Assembly (NCBI GenBank): GCA_947476855.1
Contig: CANJSR010000135.1
Coordinates: forward strand, 1-11,101
Length of the DNA stretch: 11,101 bases
Source of the DNA: Acetobacteraceae bacterium
Lineage (GTDB): Bacteria > Pseudomonadota > Alphaproteobacteria > Acetobacterales > Acetobacteraceae
Direction: 5' to 3'
In this document: positions 1 through 6,736 of the stretch, piece after piece
How the letters are laid out: each line of letters begins with the position of its first letter
Numbering within the stretch: the stretch's first letter is position 1
Program-made: the position numbers and the translations under genes
Notes under the pieces: generated by a model
The model's input: the letters and a program-made list of their open reading frames with translations, nothing else
Databases searched by the model: none
What the model was told of the DNA's origin: nothing

Positions 1-32
1 CAGCCGTTGGTCGTCTGAAGGTTCAAAATCCA

Positions 33-1238
33 TTACAGCCCCAGCACCGCTTTCGTCAGGATATTCTTCTGGATTTCATTCGTGCCGCCGTAGATCGTGG
101 AGGCGCGGAGGAACAGGTAGCTGCCGACACCGGCGCTGGAGCCTTCCAGCAGGTCGTCGGGCTGGTTCATCGCCTCCAGCTCCTGCGCCCAGATCGGGGT
201 CGCCATCGGGCCGGACACGTCGATCGCCAGTTCCGTGGTCGCCTGCAGCAACTCGGTCCCCTTGACCTTCAGCACCGAGGACAGCGGATCGGGCTTGCCT
301 TCACCGCCAGCCTTGTCGTGCTTGGACAGCACGCGGTACTGGGTGATCTCCAGCGCCTTCATGTCGACCTGGATCTGCGCCACGCGGCGGCGGAAATCGG
401 AATCTTCCACCAGCGGGCGGCCGCTCTGGTTGACCTTGCGGGCCATGTCCAGCGACGCGTCCATACGCTCCCGCGACTTGCCCAGGCGCGCGATGCCCGT
501 GCGTTCATTGCCGAGCAGGAACTTGGCGACGTCCCAGCCGCGGTTTTCCTGGTGGACCAGGTTTTCCACCGGCACGGTGACGTTGTCGAAGAACACCTCG
601 TTCAAATGGTGGCTGCCGTCGATCGAGATGATCGGGCGCACCGTGATCCCCGGCGTCTTCATGTCGAGCAGCAGGAAGGAAATGCCCTCCTGGCGCTTGC
701 GCGCATTGGCATCGGTGCGAACCAGCAGGAAGCACCAGTCAGCGACATGCGCGGTCGACGTCCAGATCTTCTGGCCGTTGACGATGTACTGGTCGCCCTC
801 ACGCTTGGCCGCTGTCTTCAGCGACGCGAGGTCGGAACCCGCACCCGGCTCGGAGAAGCCCTGGCACCACCAATCCTCGATCGTCAGCGCGCGCGGCAGG
901 AACCGCTTCTTCTGTGCCTCGGTGCCGAACTGGATCAGCACGGGGCCGATCATCGTGATGTTGAACGATGACAGTTCCGGCGCCGGTGCGGCCTGGTTCT
1001 CCTCCAGGAAGATCATCTTCTGGATGGCGCTCCAGCCGGTCCCGCCATGCTCCTTCGGCCATGACAGCCCGGCCCAGCCCTTGGCGGCCAGGATTCGCTG
1101 CCAGCGGACCGTGTCCTCCTTGCGCGGCGAATGGCCCAGCTTCATCCGGTGATGGATGTCGGCCGGCAGATTTTCCTTGATGAACGTGCGAACTTCTTCG
1201 CGGAAGGCAATTTCTTCCGGGGTAAAGCGAAGATCCAT
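33..1238 (-). CDS. Acyl-CoA dehydrogenase (FadE/PimC-like)
   Basis: The 401-residue product is a full-length FAD-dependent acyl-CoA dehydrogenase, which forms the alpha,beta double bond of an acyl-CoA and passes electrons to electron-transfer flavoprotein. Seen in order are the N-terminal helical domain (from about residue 5), the middle beta domain with GFSEPGAGSD (127-136) and NGQKIWTS (154-161), and the C-terminal helical domain ending in IYGGTNEIQKNI (382-393). The residue matching the MCAD catalytic Glu376 is Gly384; Glu245 in GNERTG matches the position of the catalytic base in isovaleryl- and long-chain acyl-CoA dehydrogenases. The N-terminus resembles large subunits of pimeloyl-CoA-type dehydrogenases, but the true substrate (branched, long-chain, dicarboxylic or ring acyl-CoA) is unknown. 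The start is supported by AGGAGG at 1247-1252, 8 bases upstream. It is divergent from the next gene. Family confidence is high, substrate confidence low. Confidence 0.95.
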   Translation of the reverse strand: MDLRFTPEEIAFREEVRTFIKENLPADIHHRMKLGHSPRKEDTVRWQRILAAKGWAGLSWPKEHGGTGWSAIQKMIFLEENQAAPAPELSSFNITMIGPVLIQFGTEAQKKRFLPRALTIEDWWCQGFSEPGAGSDLASLKTAAKREGDQYIVNGQKIWTSTAHVADWCFLLVRTDANARKRQEGISFLLLDMKTPGITVRPIISIDGSHHLNEVFFDNVTVPVENLVHQENRGWDVAKFLLGNERTGIARLGKSRERMDASLDMARKVNQSGRPLVEDSDFRRRVAQIQVDMKALEITQYRVLSKHDKAGGEGKPDPLSSVLKVKGTELLQATTELAIDVSGPMATPIWAQELEAMNQPDDLLEGSSAGVGSYLFLRASTIYGGTNEIQKNILTKAVLGL

Positions 1239-1246
1239 GGGCGGTC

Positions 1247-1252
1247 CCTCCT
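1247..1252 (-). promoter_or_regulatory. Ribosome binding site of the acyl-CoA dehydrogenase gene
   Basis: A perfect AGGAGG on the minus strand lies 8 bases before the ATG at 1238 and fixes the start of the dehydrogenase gene. Confidence 0.8.
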
Positions 1253-1264
1253 ACTGATCGGTAG
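1251..1264. promoter_or_regulatory. Imperfect palindrome, possible operator of the acyl-CoA dehydrogenase gene
   Basis: CTACTGATCGGTAG is a 14-base near-palindrome: arms CTAC and GTAG around a GATC core, with one mismatched pair. It overlaps the ribosome binding site of the dehydrogenase gene by two bases, where a bound repressor could block expression. TetR-family regulators of acyl-CoA metabolism often bind palindromes of this kind, but no regulator gene is in the window, so the role is inference. Confidence 0.3.
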
Positions 1265-1386
1265 CTTACGCGGAGGGCGTGGGCATGTGCAATCGGGTCC
1301 GTACTCGGTCGTGCCATTGCCGCCGATTGACCCCCCGGCCAATAATCCCGGCCTGACAACGACACGCGGACAAGGCGACCCCACCC
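1265..1386. other. Divergent intergenic region
   Basis: This region between the divergent dehydrogenase and binding-protein/TRIC genes must hold promoters for both. On the minus strand, TTGCAC (near 1287-1292) followed about 18 bases later by TAAGCT (near 1263-1268) is a weak sigma70-like pair. On the plus strand, TTGACC at 1327-1332 has no convincing -10 partner. The only upstream ribosome-binding candidate for the plus-strand gene is a weak AAGG at 1372-1375. No open reading frame of its own was recognised here. Confidence 0.35.
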
Positions 1387-2907
1387 ATGCACGTCTTTCG
1401 CCGGATCGCCGTCTGCATCGTTCTGGTTTTCCTTTGGTCCCTGCCCGCGCCCGCCCAACCCACACACGACCGCACGCTGATGTTCGTCGCCTGGACCCCC
1501 GACGAGTCCGGCCTGCTCGACGCGTCGGGCATCACGCCCGAAACCCGCCGCAGCTTTGACCTGCGCCTGCTGGACGCGATCGGCACCCGCCTTGGCATCG
1601 GCTTCGTGATGGTCGCCACCGAAGGCACCCACGAGGATGAGAGGCTGGCGCGCGGAGCCATTGATTTCTCCCTGCCCGAGATCGCCGCCGGCACCGCCCC
1701 GGGCACCGTCCTGCTGTCCATTCCCTATCGCCAGCGCACCGACCTGCTGTTTCTCTCCTCCGCCGTGAAGGGCATCGCCGGGGGCGGGATCGAGGCCCTG
1801 CGCGCCGCCCTGCAACGCGGCCTTCGCATCGGGATCGACCGCGACACGGGCCATGGGCCGGAGGTCACCGCCCTGCTGAGCGACCCCGCCTTCGCGCATC
1901 TGATCGTCCGCGAGACCCGCGCGCTCGACAATCTCGACTCGCTGCTGGCGGGCCGGATCGACGGTTTCCTCGGCATCCGTCTCATCGCGCTCGAAGCCAT
2001 CGCCCAGCGCCAGCATGCCGCCGCTCGTCTTGTGATGCTACCGAAGCCGGTGGAGGTGCTGGACGTCCATGTCCGCTTCAGCGCCGCGACCGTTCACCCG
2101 GACATGGTCAAGCGGATCAACCAGGCGATCCTGGACCTGCGGGCGGACGGGACCGAAGCACATTTCCGCACCCAGTCCACCACGCCGATCCTGCTACGGC
2201 TCGCGGCGGCGGCAAGCTGGTTCCACATCCTCGACACGCTCGGCACCATCGCCTTCGCCCTCTCCGGCGTTCTGATCGCTCGGCGGGAGGGATATTCATT
2301 GATTGGCGCCTTCGTTCTGGCAGCCCTGCCCGCGGTCGGCGGCGGCGTGGTGCGCGACCTGCTGGTGGGACGCAGCCCGATCGGCATCCTGGCCTCCCCC
2401 GCGCCGATCCTGATGGTGATCGCGACCGTCGTCGTGTCGTTCATGCTCTACCGGCTGCTCGACCTGTTCGGCCACCAGGCCAATCAACTGCGGCAATGGG
2501 AACGGGGGCAGGCGAAAGCGGGCCGGCTGCTGTCGCTCCGGAACATGCATGAGGTAACGGATGCCCTCGGCCTTGCCGCGTTTTCCGTGATCGGGGTCGC
2601 GGTCGCGGTGCGCTACTGGGCCGAACCTCTCTGGCTCTGGGGACCGCTTTTCGCCGCATTGTCGGGGGCCGGCGGCGGCATCCTGCGCGACGTACTGCGC
2701 GCCGACAGCCGCAACCCCGCGCTCCGCACGTCCTTCTATGCCGAGGTCTGCGTCATCTGGGGCTTCGCCCTGGCCATGACGGTGGATTGGCTGGCGCGGG
2801 AGGAACGGCCCGAACTGCTGCGGATCACGGTCGCCATCGCCGTGCTGGGCGCGTTCCTGACGCGCATGGCCGTGGTGCTGCTGCGGATCAGAAGCCCGCG
2901 CTTCTGA
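1387..2907 (+). CDS. Periplasmic solute-binding domain fused to a TRIC/UPF0126 channel domain
   Basis: The 506-residue membrane protein has two parts. Residues 1-24 are a signal peptide (RR, then a hydrophobic run, ending APAQ), which supports the start. Residues about 30-262 read like a family-3 solute-binding protein: FDLRLLDAIGTRLG (57-70), SIPYRQRTDLLFL (111-123), the LLAGRIDGFLG hinge region (186-196) and DGTEAHF (254-260). Residues about 278-500 are two TRIC/UPF0126 (PF03458) repeats: DTLGTIAFALSG (283-294) with GGGVVRD (318-324), and DALGLAAFSVIG (392-403) with GGGILRD (429-435). Each repeat has about three membrane helices, with a seventh at the C-terminus. Stand-alone family members are about 200 residues and act as K+ channels or a glycine transporter (YicG). 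The fusion suggests a periplasmic ligand gating a pore, similar in layout to glutamate-receptor channels; this is inference. No ABC permease or ATPase is nearby. The next gene starts 72 bases downstream. Confidence 0.88.
   Translation: MHVFRRIAVCIVLVFLWSLPAPAQPTHDRTLMFVAWTPDESGLLDASGITPETRRSFDLRLLDAIGTRLGIGFVMVATEGTHEDERLARGAIDFSLPEIAAGTAPGTVLLSIPYRQRTDLLFLSSAVKGIAGGGIEALRAALQRGLRIGIDRDTGHGPEVTALLSDPAFAHLIVRETRALDNLDSLLAGRIDGFLGIRLIALEAIAQRQHAAARLVMLPKPVEVLDVHVRFSAATVHPDMVKRINQAILDLRADGTEAHFRTQSTTPILLRLAAAASWFHILDTLGTIAFALSGVLIARREGYSLIGAFVLAALPAVGGGVVRDLLVGRSPIGILASPAPILMVIATVVVSFMLYRLLDLFGHQANQLRQWERGQAKAGRLLSLRNMHEVTDALGLAAFSVIGVAVAVRYWAEPLWLWGPLFAALSGAGGGILRDVLRADSRNPALRTSFYAEVCVIWGFALAMTVDWLAREERPELLRITVAIAVLGAFLTRMAVVLLRIRSPRF
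2888..2907 (+). terminator. Hairpin over the stop codon of the binding-protein/TRIC gene
   Basis: TCAGAAGC and GCTTCTGA form a perfect 8-bp stem with a CCGC loop, and the TGA stop codon closes the 3' arm. No T-run follows, so it is not a canonical intrinsic terminator; it may end or stabilise the transcript before the following operon. Confidence 0.4.
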
Positions 2908-2966
2908 CGCCCGCTTCCCCCGTCCCGTTTCCCGCGATAGCCTGCCTCCATAGGGAACGTCCAAAC

Positions 2967-2972
2967 GAGGGG
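2967..2972 (+). promoter_or_regulatory. Ribosome binding site of the luciferase-like oxidoreductase gene
   Basis: GAGGGG lies 7 bases before the ATG at 2980. It supports that start and independent translation of the first gene of the probable operon. Confidence 0.6.
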
Positions 2973-2979
2973 CACCGCC

Positions 2980-4050
2980 ATGGAATTCGGCATCGGCATC
3001 GCGACAACCAGCGACTCCTGGAAACTCGCCCAACGCGCCGAGGAACTCGGCTTTTCCCACGCCTGGTTCTACGATACCCAGATGATCACGGCCGATTGCT
3101 TCGTCGCCATGGGTGCGGCGGCGATGAAGACGTCGAAGATCCGCCTGGGCACCGGCGTGCTGGTCCCGTCCAACCGCATCGCCGCCGTCACCGCGAACGC
3201 CTTCGCGACGCTGAACGGCCTCGCCCCCGGACGGCTGGATTTCGGCGTCGGCACCGGCTTTTCCGCCCGGCGCGCGATGGGCCTGAACGCGATGAAGCTG
3301 GCGGACATGGAGGAGTATATCCGCGTCGTCTACGGCCTGCTGAATGAGGAAACGCTGGAAACCGAGATCGAGGGCAAGCAGCGGAAAATCCGCTTCCTCA
3401 ATCCCGACGCGGGCCTGTTCAACCTGAAGGACCCGATCAAGCTCCACGTATCCGCCTATGGGCCGAAGTCGCAGAAGCTGGTGGCGAAGATGGGTGCCGC
3501 CTGGAAGACCTTCATCCAGGACATCCCCGGCGCGATCGACGCGCTGGAGGGCATGCGGAAGGACTGGACCGAGGCCGGGCGGTCAACCGCCGACCTCTAC
3601 ACCACCGCCTGGGTCTGCGGCTGCGTGCTGGAACCGGGGGAGCCCGCGGACAGCCCGCGCGCCATGCGCCAGGCCGGCCCTCGCGCCGCCGTGCTGCTGC
3701 ACCGCGCCGCCGACCTCGACATGAACGGGTGGAAGAACACCTCCCCCGTCCCGCCCTCCACGCAGAAGAGCATCGACGGCTACGTCAACATGGCCCGCGG
3801 CTTCGAACCCGCCGACGCCCGCTACCTGAACAACCACCGCGGCCACTTCCTGTTCGTGAAGCCCGAGGAGAAGCAGTTCGTCGACGCCGAACTGATCCGC
3901 CGCACCACCTTCACGGCCACGGAACAGGAACTGAAGCAACGCATCGAGGCCCTGCGTGATGCCGGCTGGAGCCAGTTCGTCATGCCGATCGTCCCCGGCG
4001 AGGAACGCGCGATCGAGGACTGGGCCCGCATCCGCAAGGCCTTCACCTAA
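2980..4050 (+). CDS. LLM-class flavin-dependent oxidoreductase
   Basis: The 356-residue cytoplasmic protein belongs to the luciferase-like monooxygenase superfamily (PF00296, TIM barrel). Visible hallmarks are the N-terminal strand MEFGIGI, AEELGFSHAWFYD (20-32), KIRLGTGVLVPSNR (53-66), the GLAPGRLDFGVGTGF segment (80-94), and IKLHVSAYGPKSQKLVAKMGAAW (153-175), which is the usual cofactor-binding strand. Members use FMNH2 or coenzyme F420 to oxidise or oxygenate small organic molecules; the sequence alone does not decide which cofactor. The usual 'ADGW' after the AYGPK strand is replaced by GAAWKTFI. It is the first gene of a probable operon with an MFS transporter only 3 bases downstream, implying a shared substrate. 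Family assignment is firm, reaction unknown. Confidence 0.9.
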   Translation: MEFGIGIATTSDSWKLAQRAEELGFSHAWFYDTQMITADCFVAMGAAAMKTSKIRLGTGVLVPSNRIAAVTANAFATLNGLAPGRLDFGVGTGFSARRAMGLNAMKLADMEEYIRVVYGLLNEETLETEIEGKQRKIRFLNPDAGLFNLKDPIKLHVSAYGPKSQKLVAKMGAAWKTFIQDIPGAIDALEGMRKDWTEAGRSTADLYTTAWVCGCVLEPGEPADSPRAMRQAGPRAAVLLHRAADLDMNGWKNTSPVPPSTQKSIDGYVNMARGFEPADARYLNNHRGHFLFVKPEEKQFVDAELIRRTTFTATEQELKQRIEALRDAGWSQFVMPIVPGEERAIEDWARIRKAFT

Positions 4051-4053
4051 GCC

Positions 4054-5268
4054 ATGTTCGCCCCCCGCACCGAACGCGGCGCCGAACGCCAGGCCCTGGG
4101 CCTGATCTGCGCCGCGCACCTAGTCAGCCATTACTACTATCTGGTCCTGGTGCCCCTGTTCCCTATGCTCAAGGAAGCCCTGGGCGTCGGCTATGTGGAG
4201 CTTGGCCTGGCGCTGACCCTGTTCAACGTGGTCAGCGGCATCGTGCAGACGCCGATGGGCTATGCGGTGGACAAATTCGGCGCGCGGATCGTGCTGGTGG
4301 CCGGGCTGGTACTGGGCGGGGTCGCCTATGTCTCGGTCGGGCTGATGCCGAACTACGCCTGGCTCCTCGTCGCCTCGGTGATGCTCGGCATCGCCAATGG
4401 TGTGTATCATCCGGCCGATTATTCCATCCTCGGCTCGGTCATCGAGCCTTCGCGGCTGGGGCGCGCCTTTTCGTTCCACACCTTCTCGGGCTTCATCGGC
4501 GGGGCGGTGGCGCCGCTGATGATGCTGGGGATGGCGCATGCCTGGGGGCTGAACGCCGCCATCATGGCGGCCGGCGCGCTGGGGATCATCGTTGCCATCC
4601 CTCTGATGGCCGCGGGCTGGATGGACAAGGCGGCGGCGGCGAAAACCCCCGCCAGCGCCGCCAATATCCCGCTGAGAACCCTGATGTCGCCCGCCGTCAT
4701 CAGCCTGATCGGCTTCTTCACGCTGCTGGCGCTGTCCAGCGGCGCGCTCACCAACTACTCGGCCGTCGCGCTGACGCAGGTCTATGGCATGACCCTGTCG
4801 GCGGCGAACGTCGCGCTGACCTGCCTGCTGGTCGCCTCGGCGGTAGGCGTTCTGGCCGGCGGCTTCATCGCGGACGCCACCAAGCGGCACGGCGACGTCG
4901 CGGGCTTCGGCTTCGGTGGGGCGGCCGTGCTGATCCTGCTGGTCGGCACCGTCGACCTCGGCCCCATTCTGCTCGCCGTTGTGATGGCGGGGGCGGGGTT
5001 CCTGTCCGGCATGATCTCCCCATCGCGCGACATGCTGGTCCGCGCCGCCTCCCCGCCCGGCGCCTTCGGCCGGGTCTTCGGCATCGTGACCACCGGCTTC
5101 AACATCGGCGGCATCTTCGGCCCGCTGCTGGGCGGCTGGATCATGGACCACAACATGCCGCGCTGGGTCTTCTACTCCTCGGTCATCTTCATGGTGCTGA
5201 CCGCCATCATGGGCCTGACCAGCGACTGGCGCTCCCGCCGCCGATCCGCCATGGCGGCGGCGGAATAG
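4054..5268 (+). CDS. MFS transporter, fosmidomycin-resistance-like
   Basis: The 404-residue inner-membrane protein has about 12 predicted helices in two halves split by a loop at about 188-208. The MFS motif A is seen as [10 protein letters not shown] (69-78) between helices 2 and 3. The N-terminal [18 protein letters not shown] stretch with His22 and His26, and YHPADYS (118-124), resemble the Fsr (fosmidomycin resistance) branch of the family. The gene starts 3 bases after the oxidoreductase stop and has no clear ribosome binding site, so translation is probably coupled to the upstream gene. In this setting it could import the oxidoreductase substrate or export the product; direction and substrate are unknown. 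Confidence 0.9.
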   Translation: MFAPRTERGAERQALGLICAAHLVSHYYYLVLVPLFPMLKEALGVGYVELGLALTLFNVVSGIVQTPMGYAVDKFGARIVLVAGLVLGGVAYVSVGLMPNYAWLLVASVMLGIANGVYHPADYSILGSVIEPSRLGRAFSFHTFSGFIGGAVAPLMMLGMAHAWGLNAAIMAAGALGIIVAIPLMAAGWMDKAAAAKTPASAANIPLRTLMSPAVISLIGFFTLLALSSGALTNYSAVALTQVYGMTLSAANVALTCLLVASAVGVLAGGFIADATKRHGDVAGFGFGGAAVLILLVGTVDLGPILLAVVMAGAGFLSGMISPSRDMLVRAASPPGAFGRVFGIVTTGFNIGGIFGPLLGGWIMDHNMPRWVFYSSVIFMVLTAIMGLTSDWRSRRRSAMAAAE

Positions 5269-5274
5269 GAAGGA
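5268..5274 (+). promoter_or_regulatory. Ribosome binding site of the NTF2-like gene
   Basis: GGAAGGA, starting on the last base of the MFS stop codon, lies 7 bases before the ATG at 5282 and supports that start. Confidence 0.6.
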
Positions 5275-5281
5275 ACCGACG

Positions 5282-5740
5282 ATGACCAGCCTGCCCGAGG
5301 CCTCCCCCGCCCTGCGCGCCTTCTTCGTCGACTGGCTGGAAACCTTCGCCTCCCATGTGCGGGAGGTCGACTACGCCGCCGCCCGCCCGCTGTTCCACCC
5401 GCACATCCTGGCCTTCGGCACCCATACCGATGTGCTGCCGGACCGGGAGGCCTGGATCAACGCGCAATGGGACAATGTCTGGCCACGCACCGCCGATTTC
5501 CGCTTCGTGGCGGCGGGGATCCATGTCCTGGCCTCGGCCGACGAGACGATGGCCGTCGTCATCGCCCCCTGGACCAGCACCGGCTACCATCCGGACGGCG
5601 CCCCGTTCGACCGGCCCGGACGCGCCACCATGGTGTTCCACAAGGGGCCCGAGGGCTGGCTGGGCGTGCATACCCACCTGTCGCTGAACCGCGGCGTGCC
5701 GCAGACCAGCCACGGCAACCGGCCGATCAAGGCCAGATAG
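5282..5740 (+). CDS. NTF2-like / SnoaL-fold small protein
   Basis: The 152-residue protein has no signal peptide. Its layout matches the NTF2-like superfamily (SnoaL_3/DUF4440 type): an N-terminal helix pair (FVDWLETFASHVREVDYAAARPLF, 15-38), then alternating strands, including RATMVFHKGPEGWLGVHTHLS (114-134) with the typical closing 'W...H.H.S' pattern (His130, His132, Ser134). Such proteins act as small isomerases, cyclases or hydrolases, or as binding proteins for small hydrophobic ligands. It sits 13 bases after the MFS gene and 28 bases before the cytochrome c gene, so it probably acts on the same compound as the oxidoreductase. The catalytic role is not readable. The fold assignment is fairly sure. 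Confidence 0.82.
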   Translation: MTSLPEASPALRAFFVDWLETFASHVREVDYAAARPLFHPHILAFGTHTDVLPDREAWINAQWDNVWPRTADFRFVAAGIHVLASADETMAVVIAPWTSTGYHPDGAPFDRPGRATMVFHKGPEGWLGVHTHLSLNRGVPQTSHGNRPIKAR

Positions 5741-5757
5741 GGAAAGACTCAACACTC

Positions 5758-5764
5758 GGGGGAG
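5758..5764 (+). promoter_or_regulatory. Ribosome binding site of the cytochrome c gene
   Basis: GGGGGAG lies 4 bases before the ATG at 5769. The spacing is short, but the motif and the signal peptide that follows agree on this start. Confidence 0.5.
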
Positions 5765-5768
5765 TACA

Positions 5769-6617
5769 ATGAAAATCAAATCCGTGGCCCGCATGCTGAT
5801 GCTGGGCCTGATCCTGGCCGCGCCCGCCGCGGGGGCCGAAACGCCGCTGGAACGCGGCACCTATCTGATGCAGGGCATCGTCGCCTGCGGCAACTGCCAC
5901 ACGCCCAAGGGCCCGGACGGCGCCCCGATCCCCGGCATGGAGATGGCCGGCGGCTTCGCCATCGACGCACCCGTGTTCCGCGCCGTGGCCTCCAACCTCA
6001 CGCCCGACAAGGAAACCGGCATCGGCGCCTGGACCGACCAGGAGATCATCGACGCCATCCGCAACGGCCGCCGCCCCGATGGCCGCGTGCTCGGCCCGCC
6101 GATGCCATTCGAGAACTACCGCCGCATGTCGGACGCCGATGCCAAGGCGATCGTGGCCTATCTGCGTGCCCTGAAGCCTGTGTCGAACAAGGTCGAGGCC
6201 TCGACCTACCGCATCCCGTTGCCCCCGACCTATGGTCCGACCGTGACCCGCGTGCCGTCGCCGCCGATGGGGAATACGCTCGCCTATGGGCGATACCTGT
6301 CCGATATCGGCCATTGCCTGGACTGCCACACGCCGATGGTGCGCGGGCGGCATGACATGACCCGCCTGGGCGCCGGCGGGCTGGAGATCGGCCTGCCGAA
6401 TGGCGGAACGGTGGTGACCGCGAACCTGACCGCGGCCAACCCGGACGGCATGGCAAAATGGACCGACGCGCAGGTCGCCAAGGCCATCCGCGAGGGCATC
6501 CGCCCCGATGGCAGGCGCCTGGTCCCGCTGATGGCCTTCGCCTGGTACCAGCACATCAACGACCGCGACATGAACGCGCTGGTCACCTACCTGCGGACCC
6601 TGCCACCCGCCAAGTGA
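5769..6617 (+). CDS. Periplasmic diheme cytochrome c
   Basis: The 282-residue protein has a Sec signal peptide (MKIKSVAR, hydrophobic core, probable cleavage after AGA at about 23) and two class-I cytochrome c domains. Covalent heme sites are CGNCH (40-44) and CLDCH (183-187). Likely axial methionines are Met112 in GPPMPF and Met255 in LVPLMAF. Each domain repeats the same plan, with W-T-D-(Q/A) before a helix (about 88 and 231) and RPDGR (102-106 and 245-249), so it arose by duplication. Relatives accept electrons from periplasmic alcohol, aldehyde or other dehydrogenases and pass them to the oxidase chain; no such dehydrogenase is in the window. It is the last gene of the probable operon, and its TGA lies in the first hairpin of the array that follows. 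Confidence 0.93.
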   Translation: MKIKSVARMLMLGLILAAPAAGAETPLERGTYLMQGIVACGNCHTPKGPDGAPIPGMEMAGGFAIDAPVFRAVASNLTPDKETGIGAWTDQEIIDAIRNGRRPDGRVLGPPMPFENYRRMSDADAKAIVAYLRALKPVSNKVEASTYRIPLPPTYGPTVTRVPSPPMGNTLAYGRYLSDIGHCLDCHTPMVRGRHDMTRLGAGGLEIGLPNGGTVVTANLTAANPDGMAKWTDAQVAKAIREGIRPDGRRLVPLMAFAWYQHINDRDMNALVTYLRTLPPAK

Positions 6618-6736
6618 CGGGGTGTTTGTCAGCTACCGAGCGACGGGCGTCCTGGTCGCACGCCCTGGTGACGGGCGCTTTGGTCACCCAGCCGGTGACG
6701 AGGGGACCCGCCGGTCACCCCGCGCGGCGTGACCGG
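6614..6736. repeat. Tandem hairpin array at the convergent gene ends
   Basis: Nine alternating GTGAC-type and GTCAC-type arms occur here, with GTGAC-type starts 26-28 bases apart over the first four units. Stems are TGAC 6615-6618 with GTCA 6628-6631; GCGAC 6640-6644 with GTCGC 6655-6659; GGTGAC 6667-6672 with GTCACC 6683-6688; GGTGAC 6694-6699 with GTCACC 6714-6719. Alternatively, CCGGTCAC 6711-6718 pairs perfectly over 8 bp with GTGACCGG 6729-6736. The second unit changes both arms (T to C, A to G), keeping the pair. Loops of units two and three share GGGCG....TG. Both genes' stop codons (6615-6617 plus; 6715-6717 minus) fall in arms. A bidirectional terminator or transcript-stabilising element is likely; there is no T-run. 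Confidence 0.6.

Noticed and set aside
235..1152. Plus-strand open frame of 305 codons opposite the acyl-CoA dehydrogenase
   Set aside because: The dehydrogenase on the other strand is complete with all family motifs; this frame has none.
1321..1360. TTGACC as a sigma70 promoter for the binding-protein/TRIC gene
   Set aside because: No acceptable -10 hexamer at 16-18 bases spacing.
799..2016. Minus-strand open frame of 405 codons across the dehydrogenase, the intergenic region and the binding-protein/TRIC gene
   Set aside because: It crosses two well-supported genes and their promoter region, and its translation is low-complexity Gly/Ala/Arg/Asp sequence.
2296..3447. Minus-strand open frame of 383 codons
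   Set aside because: Antisense to the TRIC domain and the oxidoreductase; low-complexity His/Arg/Gln/Asp translation, no family match.
4120..5151. Minus-strand open frame of 343 codons opposite the MFS gene
   Set aside because: Composition (Gly, Asp, Arg, His, Gln) is that of a frame opposite hydrophobic membrane codons; no ribosome binding site or domain.
5235..5263. GC-only inverted repeat CCGCCGCC/GGCGGCGG near the end of the MFS gene
   Set aside because: It encodes the Arg- and Ala-rich C-terminus in a GC-rich genome and is not followed by a T-run; chance is a sufficient explanation.
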